From Lingula anatina (lineage: Eukaryota > Brachiopoda > Lingulata > Lingulida > Lingulidae): a DNA stretch of 64,000 nucleotides. The notes under the pieces are model-generated. The model worked only from the letters and a program-made list of their open reading frames with translations. It was not told the DNA's origin and ran no database searches. Position numbers and translations under genes: made by a program. Shown here piece after piece: positions 11,646-24,049 of this stretch. The stretch spans positions 66,735 through 130,734 of the forward strand of contig NW_019776013.1 of the NCBI RefSeq assembly GCF_001039355.2, read 5' to 3'. Position 1 is the stretch's first letter, and each line of letters begins with the position of its first letter.

Positions 11646-13573
11646 CTACGAAAAAGCAGACAATAATTGATCAGACGCACAGAGGATAGGCCAGATCTCG
11701 CTATAAAATGATATCGATACATTTATCTGTAGAGACATTGCGACTTTACCTGTATTTCCTCAGGCCCCAATATATTCATTGGCGTTTTTCAATGTGCAGG
11801 CCAACTGCCTTGTATAGGGTAATTATTCTAATTTTTTGGTTCTGGGGCCTATTTCACGAAAGACCTTTAGTCCGAAAAATTGTTCCAAATACTAAGATCT
11901 AAATGTTATACTATTCTTACCCAAAATAAATACCAGTAGTCAAATTAAATGAAATGAAATATTGCCCCTGTTTAAGGCCTATAACAAAAAGACGGTGACT
12001 ATTTTTTCCCGACCAATAGCTATTTTATTACTACTTCCTACTACCAAGATCTTTATTAAGTTTACGTCATTTTTCAGACCAAAATGCGTTATTTTATGAA
12101 ACGGCCTTTGGGCTTCATTTACGTGGCCCTCTGAAACTATGAATGAAGAAGAAGAAGAAGAGAGAGAGAGAGAGAGAGAGAGAGTGAGAGAGAGAGAGAG
12201 CACAGGGTACCATTATAAAGAAAATCATCCAGATAACATTTCTTCTGTTGTGGATTGCTATACTGTGAGCAGTGGTCATCATTAATCCAATAGGGCTGCC
12301 TGAAACACAAAACGACATGGTACTCTATAAGCATCGTTTTTGACTGATTTTGCACTAATCCAAAAGCACTATAGAGAGGTGATCGAGAGTCACTGAGAAT
12401 CCACTGAAATACATAGTTCCCATTGATTAGCACATATTACATGAGAAGTCCCCATTCAAGATTGCCCCACTTTCGTCACGCTAACCCTTACCTGTACGAA
12501 TCCAATGGTCCAGGAGATCGAAATCTCTGTGGCACAGACCCTCAACTTCGTCATAATTATCATTTTAGACTTTTATTATTATTATTTTAGACTTTATAAC
12601 TAAATCTTTTAACACAAATTGCACTCGCAAGTATGGCAATTGTTTGTAACGTTATTGTGGGACACTTTATCGACTAAATGTTCCGGTAGCGAGCGTGGAT
12701 CGACTGGGGTGTGGGAGAGATACGGTGCTGGGAATGCTTAGGGCACCAAGGGGCCTACAATAAATACACAATCCACATGTACCTCTGATACATTTGCTGT
12801 TTTTTTGATCGAAAATTGGTAAAGTAACTTTTATAGTGAAGCAAAGATATTCCAGATTTTCTGGAGAGTGATCATATATGAGGGGACGTGAAAAGTATCC
12901 ACGCAAGGAGGGCAACTACAATTTATGTCAAATAGTTGGCTCTATCCACGCTCTCTCTCTCTCTCTCTCTCTCAGTGCATGCTACAAGGTTCAGTATTAA
13001 CGTTATTTACTTACTTGAAAGCCACTGTCTCCAAGGTTCTAATTCACAACACAAGAACTTCACAATAGGCAAAGGTGCGCTAGAACAGCCCGGCTAAATT
13101 GTTCACACAACATTTGGCCAATGGAGGCTGCAGGGGAGGGTACCGCGGGTATGTGCCGCTCTTCAACTTCTACAATGTCCCTTCCTCTCCCCTTCCCAAT
13201 AACAACAAAAGGAACGAAGAAAAAACAGCAAAAAGAGGCAAAACCATACAATATTCCACCCCTTGTCCCACATATAATTGCGAAACTTACCCCATATACC
13301 GTTTTATATTTTCTAAACAAAGTGTGTCAATATTTTAAATCCTCGTGTCCCCTAGCAAAATTCTGGACCCACTAATATCAGACCGTCACTGAATATAGCC
13401 TAAGACCACGGCAGATGTCGGAAATAAAGGACATACAGGCGTGCCACGCATGAATGCAAGATGGACCACGAATGGGTCTTTTGTTCTCGACATCTGATAG
13501 CCAGCAAAGGGTATGTAACATCCACTCGCGCTTCGCACTTGTGAACATCTTGGACCCATTGTCCATATAATGT
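11646..13573. other. No gene recognised; microsatellites
   Basis: This stretch contains a GAA/GA microsatellite (about 12146-12200) and a TC run (about 12951-12973). The reading frames through these are repeat artefacts. The 5' exon of the SET paralog may lie here, but I cannot identify it. Confidence 0.4.
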
Positions 13574-14102
13574 NNNNNNNNNNNNNNNNNNNNNNNNNNN
13601 NNNNNNNNNNNNNNNNNNNNNNNNNNNNNNNNNNNNNNNNNNNNNNNNNNNNNNNNNNNNNNNNNNNNNNNNNNNNNNNNNNNNNNNNNNNNNNNNNNNN
13701 NNNNNNNNNNNNNNNNNNNNNNNNNNNNNNNNNNNNNNNNNNNNNNNNNNNNNNNNNNNNNNNNNNNNNNNNNNNNNNNNNNNNNNNNNNNNNNNNNNNN
13801 NNNNNNNNNNNNNNNNNNNNNNNNNNNNNNNNNNNNNNNNNNNNNNNNNNNNNNNNNNNNNNNNNNNNNNNNNNNNNNNNNNNNNNNNNNNNNNNNNNNN
13901 NNNNNNNNNNNNNNNNNNNNNNNNNNNNNNNNNNNNNNNNNNNNNNNNNNNNNNNNNNNNNNNNNNNNNNNNNNNNNNNNNNNNNNNNNNNNNNNNNNNN
14001 NNNNNNNNNNNNNNNNNNNNNNNNNNNNNNNNNNNNNNNNNNNNNNNNNNNNNNNNNNNNNNNNNNNNNNNNNNNNNNNNNNNNNNNNNNNNNNNNNNNN
14101 NN
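13574..14102. other. Assembly gap (529 N)
   Basis: A run of N. Reading frames drawn across it are meaningless. The gap sits just beyond the 3' end of a LINE copy, a common cause of assembly breaks. Confidence 0.99.
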
Positions 14103-14187
14103 TGATTCAACTAGAATAGGCTACACTAAACCTTATATTAAACTAACTATTATTTAGGGGGATATGAAAACTGCATCGTCAGTTAAT

Positions 14188-15754
14188 CTAGGTTTCATTC
14201 AGCATGGATGCAATTTTCATATCCCTAGCTTTAAAACAATCATAAAGAAAATTAGTTGTGCATTTTGCAATATCAAAATCATTACATTGCAGTACGGTAA
14301 TAAAAAGTTCACTGATGGACTCAGGGGCTGCACTGCCCAGTATATCTTTAACCTGGTTAAGGAATATGGCTCTCAGTGGAGCATAACAGGGGCATAACAT
14401 CATAAAATGGAACTCATCTTCAACTGACCCCATGTTGCACACCGTGCATAGCCTTTTCTCTATGGGTATTTTAGGATTCCTGTGTCTCCCCTTTTCAATT
14501 GCCAAATTGTGGGCACTTATCCTGAATTTGCAAAGGAATGTAGATTTGGGTTTGTGGATTAACTGTGTGTATATTTCTCTTTTAAAATCTTTTTTGAAGG
14601 TACTGTAGGTACGTAATTTTTTACCCTCCGTGTTCAGGGATGCTAGGTGAGCTTTAAAGGCCGAACAATAAGAGCTTTGGATAAGCGGTTTTATTATGGA
14701 AGAGAGTGAGGTCATGGATATTTTAAAAGGGTCCTCCCAAATGTCAGGGCGTCCAATGAGCGCCAGTGTATTTTTAATGCCGGTTGACCAGGTTGAGGTG
14801 TTAAGTCTGTTTAAATTTTCATTTTCGTGAAGTGCATGAGTTACTAAGGAGGTGGTGTCATGGTACTTTTTTATATTGAAGGCTGTGCCAGTATTTGAGG
14901 GCCAGTGTGTGGGCAGTGGTCAGTATTGGGAAGCTGCCCAGTTCTCCGCGGACAGCATGTGAGGGAGATTTTCGGTTAACACCTAGGATAGTTTTGCAGG
15001 CCTTGAGACGTAAGGTTTCAATGGAAAGTTTGTCACAAATTAGGAAGTAGCTGTCTTTACTTGAGTTTTTGACAAAGTATGGTGCCCAAACTTCAGAGCC
15101 ATAGGTAAGAATGGGAGCTATGAGTGAGTAAAAGAGTTTCATGGAAATGGGCACTGGGCTGGTGAATAATTTATTGCGGATTTTGAAAAATGCTTTCCCC
15201 CCTTTTGATTTGAGTATTTCAAGGGATTTGGTGAAACTTCCGGATGGAGTAAAGACAAGTCCTAAATAGCAATATTCACTATAGATTTCTAAAGGTATAT
15301 CGCCAAACTTGTAAATTTGTTTCTGGATTTTGTGGCCAGATTTATTGAATATCATGATTTTTGTTTTAGTGATGTTCACTAGTAGCTTCCATTTTTTGCA
15401 GTAGGCCTGAAGTTGATTTATTGCGGTTTGTAAACCTGCACTGCTTTCCGACATAATTACTAGATCATCTGCATATAATAGGCAATTTAATTTTTGATTA
15501 TTCAGAGACACTGGGTCACATCTGTCGTTAAAAATTGAGGGCAGGTCACTTATGAAGAGATTAAAGAGGAGTGGACTGAGATTACAGCCTTGCTTAACAC
15601 CAACAGAGGACGAGAGACTATTTTTTATGCTATTTCTGCATTTGACGGCAAAACGCACAGATGAGTACATATTACGAAGGGTTCTTAGAAAGTTCCCATT
15701 GATGCCTGTCCTTGTCAGTTTGTAGAACAGGGCGTTTCGCCACACGGTATGCAT
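14188..15754 (-). mobile_element. 5'-truncated LINE with reverse transcriptase
   Basis: The minus-strand frame 15754-14858 holds the reverse transcriptase palm and thumb: VGVKQGCNLSPLLFNLF, the catalytic LLYADDLVIM box, and ILTYGSEVWAP. It runs into a stop shortly after YKK. In another frame, 14715-14188 continues with CTVCNMGSVEDEFHF, a C-terminal zinc-knuckle typical of LINE ORF2. Both halves join in one frame if a single base is indelled in a short A-run near 14872, so only one frameshift breaks the visible part. The endonuclease and the first RT blocks are missing beyond 15754. The clade is not certain. Confidence 0.88.
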
Positions 15755-15989
15755 GAGGAAATGTTAAAGATTATAATACGAATCCTTTCACCATCTCATA
15801 TCACTTAACTTTCTGGCGTGTTTCAAATATATGCTGTTAGACAGACCTATTCTATATGTGTTTTGAAACCGTTGAGATTCAGCACAGTTTTGGCAAGCAT
15901 CTCATGATGCTGTCCTTTAGGGACGCAATACGCCGGTGTAACGTGACACAGAGTCCGTCGAAACATAAAGTCCGCGGACTCCCGGTCTC

Positions 15990-16116
15990 AGAAACCAGGG
16001 GTCCTACGGACCCCTGGTTTCTGAAACAGGGAGTCCTCTTTAAAATATAGGGTCCCTCTAGTGTGACAGAGAGTCCGTGTAATAGAGGGTCCCCCGGACT
16101 CTCTATTACACGGACT
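15990..16116. repeat. Two perfect hairpins near the left end of the Ginger-like element
   Basis: 15990-16004 pairs with 16008-16022 (15-bp arms, 3-base loop). 16072-16087 pairs with 16101-16116 (16-bp arms). Both are perfect. Confidence 0.9.
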
Positions 16117-16703
16117 TTCCGTCACGTTACAACTATAGCAAAACTCAGAGTCCGTGCTTGCAAAAATATGTCCTCTAATTTGAATATTTATAAATGTATT
16201 AAGTGTTCATAAACATAGTCATCAATATTCATATTGTATTACTACTGAACACGAAAAGGCGTTGACAATAAGAGTCACGGTGTTTCGGGTTTTCGGCACA
16301 GCTCCCCTCGTGGTACAGTGGCAGAGATGCAGGGATTGAATAGAGGCTGTCCAGCAGCTGATATGGAAGTGGTGAGTAAACAGGTTCGAATCACACAGAA
16401 CCCCCTTTAGTTTGAGAGCGTTTCTATAAACAAATTCTTTAACTAAAATTGATCCTTTTTATCTATATCCCAATGTGTTTTTATTTTATTTTATCATGAT
16501 ATTTAGTGAATATTTTTCTATGGGCAAGCTCATTTTACGCTTGGTGTATATTACTGCATTCACTAGATAAACCAACGTAAAAGCTAAACCGACATAAAGA
16601 TATACACCCGTGTTTTAATGGGTACGCCTTAGGGGATTTTCACTCTTCACACACGAGACCTATATATTTATGGAGGGTTCATCTTACTCGCAGTCAATTC
16701 ACG

Positions 16704-17498
16704 ATGGATCTTAAGGCAGTGCGGTTGTATTTATTAGAGGGGAAGTATCAAGTTGGCGCAACGTTGAACGCGAAAAGATGTTTGAGACGCACCGGTAAAA
16801 ATCATTACAAGGTAGAAAAAAAAAAAAAATACTAGCTGCGTATTTAACACTGTTTCAGACTGTTCATTTGCAGGTTGTCATATACTTACATTATGCAAGA
16901 AGCATATTGTACAAAAGTGTTCATGGGTGTATATTAGACACGTACTGGAACTGCATGATAGCACAAGCATTTTTTATTTCGTATCAACCTTTTCGTCTCT
17001 ATTTGATGGATCACGCATAGTGTATTTCTTAATTTCCCTTTTTCTAGCTACAAGATGGTATCCTATTGTACAGAACTGAGCAGAAAATCAAGGATGTGGA
17101 GGATGGAGGACCCACGGTCACTAACGAAAAGTGGCGGAAAGTTGTGGAAAATTCTGAGGAGAAGCACACAATAATAAAGCAATTACATGACGAAAGAACA
17201 CCACACCTCCTCTCCACCCAGTACCAGTGTCTATTTATAAGCCATGGAGCCAGGTAGTTACCCCTTTTTAATAATTACACGTGAAAAATATATAAAAAAA
17301 GCTTAACAAAGATTATGAAATGGTTATCTATCAATTATTTTATATGACAGGCCAAAATTTAAAACACCAACAATGCCTTTTTCCTTTAACACAGATTTTA
17401 CTTTATATTTATGTTATTTATGTTATGGCAATGGAAAAATCGTACAATGCAAACAAGTGCATCTGTTCAGTGTTGTATCCGTACTGTCCAAGAAAAGC

Positions 17499-17571
<73 letters not shown>

Positions 17572-17930
17572 CGACTTGAGATACCAGAGTGAGGTAGGAA
17601 TTAATTTCTTGCTGATGATACACTTAGGACTAAAACTTTAGTATTTTATTATTTTCACAGATAATCTATATCTTTATCAAACACTTTGTGTAATTTCCTT
17701 TATAGTACGTATTGTTACTTGTGTGTGGCATAGATTAGTTTTAATCATCGATACATACCATTTTTCATATCTTTCACGAAGGACTTTCAGATTTAAATTA
17801 AAGTGTTAAAGAAAAACCTTAGAAGGGAAGAGAGAAAGGACGGCAAAGCTGCCCCAAGTTACATGGGACCATACACAATAGTGGCGAAGAAGCCAAACGG
17901 CACGTATATTCTGGAAAATTTACAAGGGTA
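16704..17930 (+). pseudogene. Integrase/transposase relic inside Ginger-like element
   Basis: Three separated coding-looking pieces are seen. An ATG at 16704 begins MDLKAVRLYLLEGKYQVG. A piece at 17053-17256 contains DGILYRTEQ and KWRKVVENSEEKHTIIKQLH, resembling the region before the zinc-binding domain in Gypsy/Ginger integrases. A piece at about 17800-17930 contains the GPYTIV..NGTYILEN C-terminal block. GT/AG-like borders separate them, so introns are possible, but stops upstream of the last piece and the missing DDE core argue for decay. Confidence 0.55.
17502..17569. repeat. (TA)n microsatellite
   Basis: 34 uninterrupted TA dinucleotides. The Tyr-Ile repeats predicted in several frames come from this and are not real protein. 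Confidence 0.98.
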
Positions 17931-18809
17931 AAAAGTCTCTTTAACTTTTTCCCTTGGCTGTGGGTGCTGGTCAGCTAAAGCAGTATAGTTAGGCGGCTAA
18001 GCCAAAAAATTGTGCAAAAGTTGATAAAAGCATGAAACTTTCCACGATGAAAGACCATCAGGTATTAGTTAATTTTGGATCGGGGGGCAACTCCAAAATC
18101 CATTAGTACCCGGGTGGGCAGCGTTCCTAAAATACGCTGACTCAGCGTTTTTATACGTACGAAGATTCCATCAAAACAAGAGCTNAAAAGTTTAAGAGGG
18201 CTGTGGGTGCTGGTCAACTAAAGCAGTACAGAGAAAATAGGTGATTTTTCTTTTAAAAATTTATAAAATTTAAATAGCATCTTTTATCTAATATATAAAA
18301 ACAATGTTAGCTATTGAAACATCAACTTTATATATATTGTCATTGCGTTTTCATGACCAATTTGGACGGCATTTACAGTACGTTGATTTTTCTGTATTTC
18401 AGAGCTGAAGGAGAAGCTGAAACCAGTTAAATATTAAAGAATGACACATATGAGTATTTTGTAAAACAAAGATTGTAAACAATAAACACCCAGGCTTTCT
18501 GTATTCTTGTCTTTTTTTAATTCAATAAATTATATTTTTTATTGATAATTGATTCCAATTATATTGCACCAATATAACTATTACTTCAATGAAATGTATA
18601 AAGCGTACATATTGAAAAAAATAATGAATATTGCCTTATGGGTACGGATTAAACTCGATTTTCTATTGCCTAAAGTGCAACAGTGAGGGGGACCCTCCGA
18701 TTCAAAGCGGACTGTCCATTTTAAATCTAAAAGTCTGCGGACTGTACGTTTTAATATATGAAGTCCCCCGGACTCTCAGATTTAAAACTTAGTATCCGTG
18801 GACCCTACG

Positions 18810-18848
18810 TTTTAAAACTGAGTGTCTGCCGGACACTCAGTTTTAAAA
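18810..18848. repeat. Perfect hairpin near right end of Ginger-like element
   Basis: 17-bp arms (18810-18826 and 18832-18848) around a 5-base loop. The hairpin is built from the TTTTAAAACTGAGTGTC word. Similar but imperfect GTCC/GGAC words repeat from about 18690. Confidence 0.9.
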
Positions 18849-18898
18849 CATAGGGTCCGCCGGACTCTGAAAGGGCCGGACTCTACGGCACGCTACAC

Positions 18899-19095
18899 CG
18901 GCGCCGTGCACTTTCCTTGTAAACACGATAAGTGGAGGGCAGTTTTACTTTTTGGCTTTATATTTACAGAGCTGATGAATATTCATAAAACGCAGGTCAA
19001 GTTCGAAAATCAGCATGATCGGGCCATTATTGTAGAAGTCATGCTTTTTTTCACTTTTCAGCATATTTCACATATTGGCATTTTCAAGGTGTGAC
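18899..19095 (+). repeat. Interspersed repeat, family D, copy 1
   Basis: About 190 bp shared with 28265-28442, with identical stretches such as CAGGTCAAGTTCGAAAATCA. It is noncoding. The second copy is cut by an assembly gap, so the full length is unknown. Confidence 0.75.
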
Positions 19096-19649
19096 TTTGA
19101 AGTTCTACGTGCTTGAAGACCCATGCTAGTCACATTTTCTAAAAATCCATGATACGTATATTTTATTATTAAAGATTGACGGTCATTATGCTGTTAACCA
19201 ATATGTAATATTGCATCAGAATAGAAGAAAACAATTATGGGTGCTGCTGCCATGATGACCATTATGGGAAAACCATGTTACTTATGATTGCCAAATGTTC
19301 AAAAAAGAAATGCAGGACTAAAATGCAGCCTGGGTTGGAAAAGTGGTCTAATTGGCTTCTTTTTCTGGAAGTTATACATTTTCAAAGTGTGAACTTGAAC
19401 TCCCATGGGCCTGAAGCCTTAGGCTTGTTACACGTTTTACTTACATTGGTATTACCTGTTGAGCATAATTAAAATTTGATGTTGAATTTGCAGTTTAACA
19501 TAATGTACTTTTGCATCAGAATTGACAGTAGCCTATTTTGTGCCTAGTTATTTCCTGTTTTTTGTCTGTACATTTGACAGCTTTGCTGCCTTGTTATTTT
19601 TTGACACTTCTGCATGTGAAATGCACCTCTACATTGGGTTTGGGTGATT

Positions 19650-19756
19650 GGTGCGGAGATGTACCGGTGCGGGGGAGTATCGGTGCGGGGACGTATAGGC
19701 ATGTAATCGGGGGTCATGTCGATACTCCCCCGCACCGATACTCCCCCGCACCAATA
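19650..19756. repeat. GC-rich inverted/tandem repeat
   Basis: Units of GGTGCGGGGGAGTATCG occur in direct order and then as reverse complements (CGATACTCCCCCGCACC), giving a cruciform-capable 100-bp patch. Confidence 0.8.
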
Positions 19757-20341
19757 ATCCCCCCTCAGTAAGTTTCTGTGTATTATGCGCATCGATAAGT
19801 TTGTCCATTTTTACTGCAATCATGTCATTTTAGGGTACATAACTCCAAGATCAGCTTGGGAAAAATGCGTGTACTATTTTTAGACAGCTAATACAAGGCT
19901 TTCGTCGAAATTGAAATGTTCATATTATATTGCGCGCTTACATCAAATTCTAAATTTTATTTCTTGAAAGTTTAAAGCGGAATAATGAGTTATTCACAGA
20001 GCTCCATGGATAAACATAACAACTACGGATTTTGGAAAACATGGCGCGAAACACACATCGCGGAATATTTTGTGCAAGCGTAGGTGTTTTTGTAATGATC
20101 ACCGCTTACGCACTGATATCCCAGATCTGCGGACAGACTGCCGAGTCAAGGGGGGGCAACTAGCCCCAGATGCACATATTTCATTTTAAAGGATTGCAGC
20201 CATTTATGGTGCTACAATGAACAACGATGATACATTTCTGTGAAACTTGAAACTATGAGCTTCAGTTTGATGTCCTATACATGTACTATATTCGATCAAA
20301 AGCTTATGAAAATAGATTTTAGTCTCTTTAATAAAATTAAT

Positions 20342-21784
20342 TTAAAGCCTCTCTTACAACCCGTCGTGCGTGCTTAGAGATCGTGCGTCCTCGGAGTTCT
20401 CGTCAGACGTAGCGTTGTCGCAGGATGAAAATTAAATCGCAGCGGACGAAGTAGTAAGTACTTTATGAGTAGGTGTGTCGTGCTCTAAACGTGGGGCCCG
20501 CAAGTGGTCTGTACGCCTTTTTTTGGAAGTAGGAAGAAGTAAGGAGCACGTACGATCTGTACTCGTGTCGCACACAGTGAGTGAGATAATCATACGTGTA
20601 TTGCAAGTGAAGCGTACGTTTTCAGAAACCGTACTTACGAAGTAAGAGAAACGTAAGAGAAACGTAATAAGCACGGAAGTGGAACGCACGGATAATCAAA
20701 ATAATATAAAAGGGAGCACCGAGTCTCTTCATCATTCACTGTTTTGGCTTCCAAAAAGGCACTTCCAAGAAGGATGCGCCATCGACTTCTACAGCTGCTA
20801 ATGCTAGAGGAGGCCGAAGATCGTGACGCAATGCTGGCAGTGGTTGCTCGGGATCGCCTGCACTTTTATCGTGCTGGGCACGTGCGTCGTCTTAGTGTGA
20901 CCATAGAAGTAGAGAAAATGGAATGCCAACTTCAAATCTCGCAGGCCGAGCTTGTGACCCCGAGAGTTGGGCGAGAGTTGGGGAGTTTCACTTCCGGTTT
21001 CCATGCCGCTGCATTCAACTCACGCTCTACATTTTTCAATAACTACTATTCATAGCGACTAGAGCTAGTTTTTACGATAATGTGATTTGCTATGGCGTAA
21101 ACGGGAGTCTGGACATTCTAACTGCAGTTTTTATGGTGTGAAAACGGAATCATTAAAACCCAAAGCGCTTTATTTGGTGCGTGTGACAGAGTGTATTACC
21201 GAAGTCGAAGATAACACGGAATATAATTTAGCAATGTAAGTAATAACTTTTGTATTTTAATACAATATTGTGTTTTTTAAGCGTAAATTTAATGAGTGAG
21301 AGGCTCATTCATGATATGANTACTTCTATGGTGTGACGCACTTCACAGGTATGGTAGAAGTACTCGCCACGCACTTTGGAAGTAAGATAAACGCACGGAG
21401 GAAGTGCGCTCACCCCCCCCCCCCCTTTTTGTTAACACGTACATTGAAAGCAAGTTAAACTTACGAGTCTCTTGCGTGGTAAGTACGTCTTTGTGGTAAA
21501 ATACCCCGTAATTTCTGCATGCTTTTCCTGCGTTACACGCACGCCTAGCGCACTTACTCAGTACTTTTGTCTTGCGTGCTACGAGCGTGCTCCAGGCGTT
21601 CTAATTGTCGCAGACAGGTCGTAGCGAAAAACTGGCCGGCCAGTTTTCGGGCTGCGTGCTTTGCGTCGTGTTTGCGTCCACCAAAAATAGTATGCTCCAC
21701 GTGCGTGTATCTTACTACTCGGCCAATTTTTTGCACGCAAACCGCTCGTAGAAGCACGCACGACCGGTTGTAAGAGTAGCTTAA
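20342..21784. mobile_element. Candidate DNA transposon with CGTGCGTGC termini
   Basis: The left end CTCTTACAACCCGTCGTGCG and the inverted right end (CTCTTACAACCGGTCGTGCG) match over about 28 bases with few changes. TTAA-like sequence lies at both edges. The span is about 1.44 kb and carries a TATA-like box (about 20703) before a small open frame (20774-21055). A related end fragment occurs near 22070-22290. The superfamily is not determined. Confidence 0.55.
20774..21055 (+). CDS. Small ORF in candidate transposon, unknown function
   Basis: A 93-codon frame from ATG at 20774. It is rich in Arg, Leu and Glu (MRHRLLQLLMLEEAEDRDAM) and is preceded about 65 bp upstream by TATAAAAGGG. It is higher in GC than its surroundings. 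I do not recognise the protein. The Arg/Leu-rich start recalls short N-terminal regions of transposon-encoded proteins, but no motif supports a function. It could be a first exon or the remnant of a longer gene. Confidence 0.35.
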   Translation: MRHRLLQLLMLEEAEDRDAMLAVVARDRLHFYRAGHVRRLSVTIEVEKMECQLQISQAELVTPRVGRELGSFTSGFHAAAFNSRSTFFNNYYS

Positions 21785-22414
21785 GATGCTAAGTTCTTTC
21801 ATTTGGACTCACTGCCTAAATAAAACCTCTTTACGACCGACTTTTTCTTAGCACTATTGGATGCAGTCACTTTACTAAATGATGTGATCAATTTCTTTTA
21901 CCCCATATTTACTTTTTCATAAATTGATGGAGGCCAACTTACCCCGGGGTCCACCTAGCCCCGATCTCCCCTATCCTGCGCCTCAACCACGTGCATTGCA
22001 CGCACCGTAGCCACCCAAGCGCAGTGGGGAAAAAGAATATCCTCACGTATCCCGTACGACAGGCGCACGACGTGTCGTGCTTTTTCCATTATTTTGAGAC
22101 TTCGTAGACCGGACGCAGAGGCTGTTGATCATGTCGAAAAATTTCTACGTGCTGTCTGCGCCCTCCAAAAGTTGCACGATGGACGTGCTCCTCATGCACG
22201 AAATCCCACAATTTCCCCAATTTCTTTGGCCGTAGACCAGACGTAGAAGCCCGCACGTTGGGACCCAGGCTTAAGAGTGAGCTTACGTTCGTCAAAGTCG
22301 CAATGAGCGGTAAAGTTTGACCTTGGCAACATCATTAGTTTGGCTACTAGACCTATTTCTCTGGAGAGTGTGAGTGGAAATTCCTGATAACAGATTTTAA
22401 GGTATCTTTCAATC

Positions 22415-22690
22415 ATTATCAACTTTTTGTATGAGATTCACGTTTCACAATAAATACAATGTAAAAAAAAACATAGAAATACAATATGGTTTTCATATTT
22501 TACCACCAAAATGGCAGTTATGACAATTATTCTGGAATCCATTTCTTGCAATCCGACCACGTGACTGCCACAGATGACTTTACTCTGTAATAATCTATAA
22601 TATATAATAATAAACAGGGTAAACAGGTGGGGGGAGGTGGTCATTTACTCCAAGAAAATCCATTTTGGGCTGAAATGAACAGCTTTCTCT
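22415..22690 (+). mobile_element. MITE family A, copy 1 (ends degraded)
   Basis: Ordered identity with the complete copy at 30454-30796: CTTTTTGTATGAGAT, TTTCACAATAAATACA, ACCACCAAAATGGCAGTTA, and GGGCTGAAATGAACAG near the right end. The TTAAAGGGATAA termini have been lost. Confidence 0.75.
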
Positions 22691-23023
22691 TACATATTCA
22701 AGAAGAAATAACTAAACTAAATAACTAAATGTAAAAAAAAATTGAAAAATTGGAAATAAATTTATTTTTAAAACAATGGTACATGTATACATGCTATTCA
22801 GTCCACATTGGCACTTAACTAAGAATACACAAAATATTCGGTTATACAAAGTGAATAAAAATGAAAAAATATATAAATGAAAAGAAAAATAATTCAAATA
22901 ACTAATAAAGAAATCACTATCATTGCACTATAGGTTGGACTTAATGTCTTTCCTTTTTTCTTTTTCGCTTAAGAAATTTTCGTACATGCTGTCTTCACAT
23001 GCATGAGATGAGATGTGGCGTTC

Positions 23024-23165
23024 AGAGGCGGATCCAGGATTTTTAGGGTCCGATTTTTAGGAATGACAGGCCTCGGATACGAAGCGGGCCCTCGGCCCCC
23101 TTGTGGTGGGGTTCGGGGCCCGCTGAATGACCCCAAAATATACGGTGCCATTGGGCACGGTTAAT
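23024..23165. repeat. Repeat end with GGCGGATCCAGGA word
   Basis: A GC-rich patch in AT-rich surroundings. It contains GGCGGATCCAGG and complementary CGGGCCC/GGGCCCG words that form a hairpin. This resembles ends of dispersed invertebrate elements. Only one copy is visible in the window. Confidence 0.4.
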
Positions 23166-23964
23166 AACTATAAATAGCTAGTCACAATTCCAATTTCAAG
23201 TGGAGCATATCAGTATGATTTTTTTATCAGAAATCAAAGGGGGGGGGTAACCCCCTTTCTAAATCGATTATCTCAGTTCTCAAATATTGAACTTGATACA
23301 CTGCCCAACGTAGCCCCCTTCTGCGCTGCTCAATGTAATTTCGGCTTTAGGAATGCATTTAGTAATCCTAATATTAAAATAATAGATACATGATTTAAAT
23401 AAGATATGAAGAGAATTATTAAAAAAAAAAAGAATAGTAAACAGGGCTTTATAAGAAGGGCCTGGAAGCAGTCACACTCTTCCTATAAAAACCATAAAGT
23501 TTTGTTGGTCTTGCATCGACAGTAAAATCATATTTATTGCGATAAATATTTTTTCTTTGAGACCATGTTTCTAGGAGCTCAAAGATGAAGGACGCATTGC
23601 CCTCAAGGCAACAAGCTAGTCTGTTTTATATATTAGGCCACATATTGTCCTTGATGTTTTTTCATCAATGCTCTGCATGTGAAATATCTTCACTTCTTGG
23701 ATCGATTTCACCACGTTCAATGATTACATAACCCAATACATATGATCGATTGTCTACGTTGATCTACAGAGTTACCTGCTGTTCCAATGCGTTATTTATA
23801 CGCACTGGGTTAAGCTGGAAGTAACGTGAATTTGATAGGCATTGAAAACATTTTAAAAAGTGGGGGAATTCGGTAAATTGTCTTACAAACTAACCCTAGA
23901 CATCTTGACTTAGCAAGGAAAGATTTAACTTGGAGCAAAACGCGTGGAATCTACGTATTTTGTA

Positions 23965-24049
23965 ATGTCACTGAGAAGAGCTGTACTCTTACGGGTAATC
24001 ACCGCCTTGGTGATTCTTCTACATCTGTGCAAGACGGACGCAGCAGTGT
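23965..24049 (+). other. Signal peptide exon of the lectin gene
   Basis: ATG at 23965 opens MSLRRAVLLRVITALVILL, a basic start followed by a hydrophobic core and CKTDAA before likely cleavage. The exon ends at a GTAAGT donor in phase 1. No other in-frame ATG upstream fits better. Confidence 0.85.

Larger units (their letters stand above)
15937..18897. mobile_element. Ginger-like DNA transposon, decayed
   Basis: A 2961-bp unit starts TGTAACGTGAC and ends with the imperfect complement GGCACGCTACA. It is flanked on both sides by CCGG (15933-15936 and 18898-18901), a 4-bp target duplication. Both ends carry strong palindromes built on GTCCG/CGGAC words. The interior has relics of a retroviral-type integrase on the plus strand, including a GPYTIVAKKPNGTYILEN block near 17865-17928. 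TGT..ACA ends, 4-bp duplications and a Gypsy-like integrase are features of the Ginger superfamily. The integrase core is not recognisable, so this copy is nonautonomous or dead. Confidence 0.72.

Noticed and set aside
12000-12433. Frames with Ser-Leu or Ser-rich runs
   Set aside because: Translation of a GA/TC microsatellite.
13400-14157. Long open frames across 13.4-14.1 kb on both strands
   Set aside because: They consist of N characters; there is no sequence to translate.
16295-16400. tRNA-like sequence with GTGGTACAGTGG and GGTTCGAATC boxes
   Set aside because: The T-arm pairs poorly and the box spacing is long. No acceptor stem closes it. At most a tRNA-derived relic inside the transposon.
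17320-17641. Frames with long Ile-Tyr repeats
   Set aside because: Translation of a TA microsatellite.
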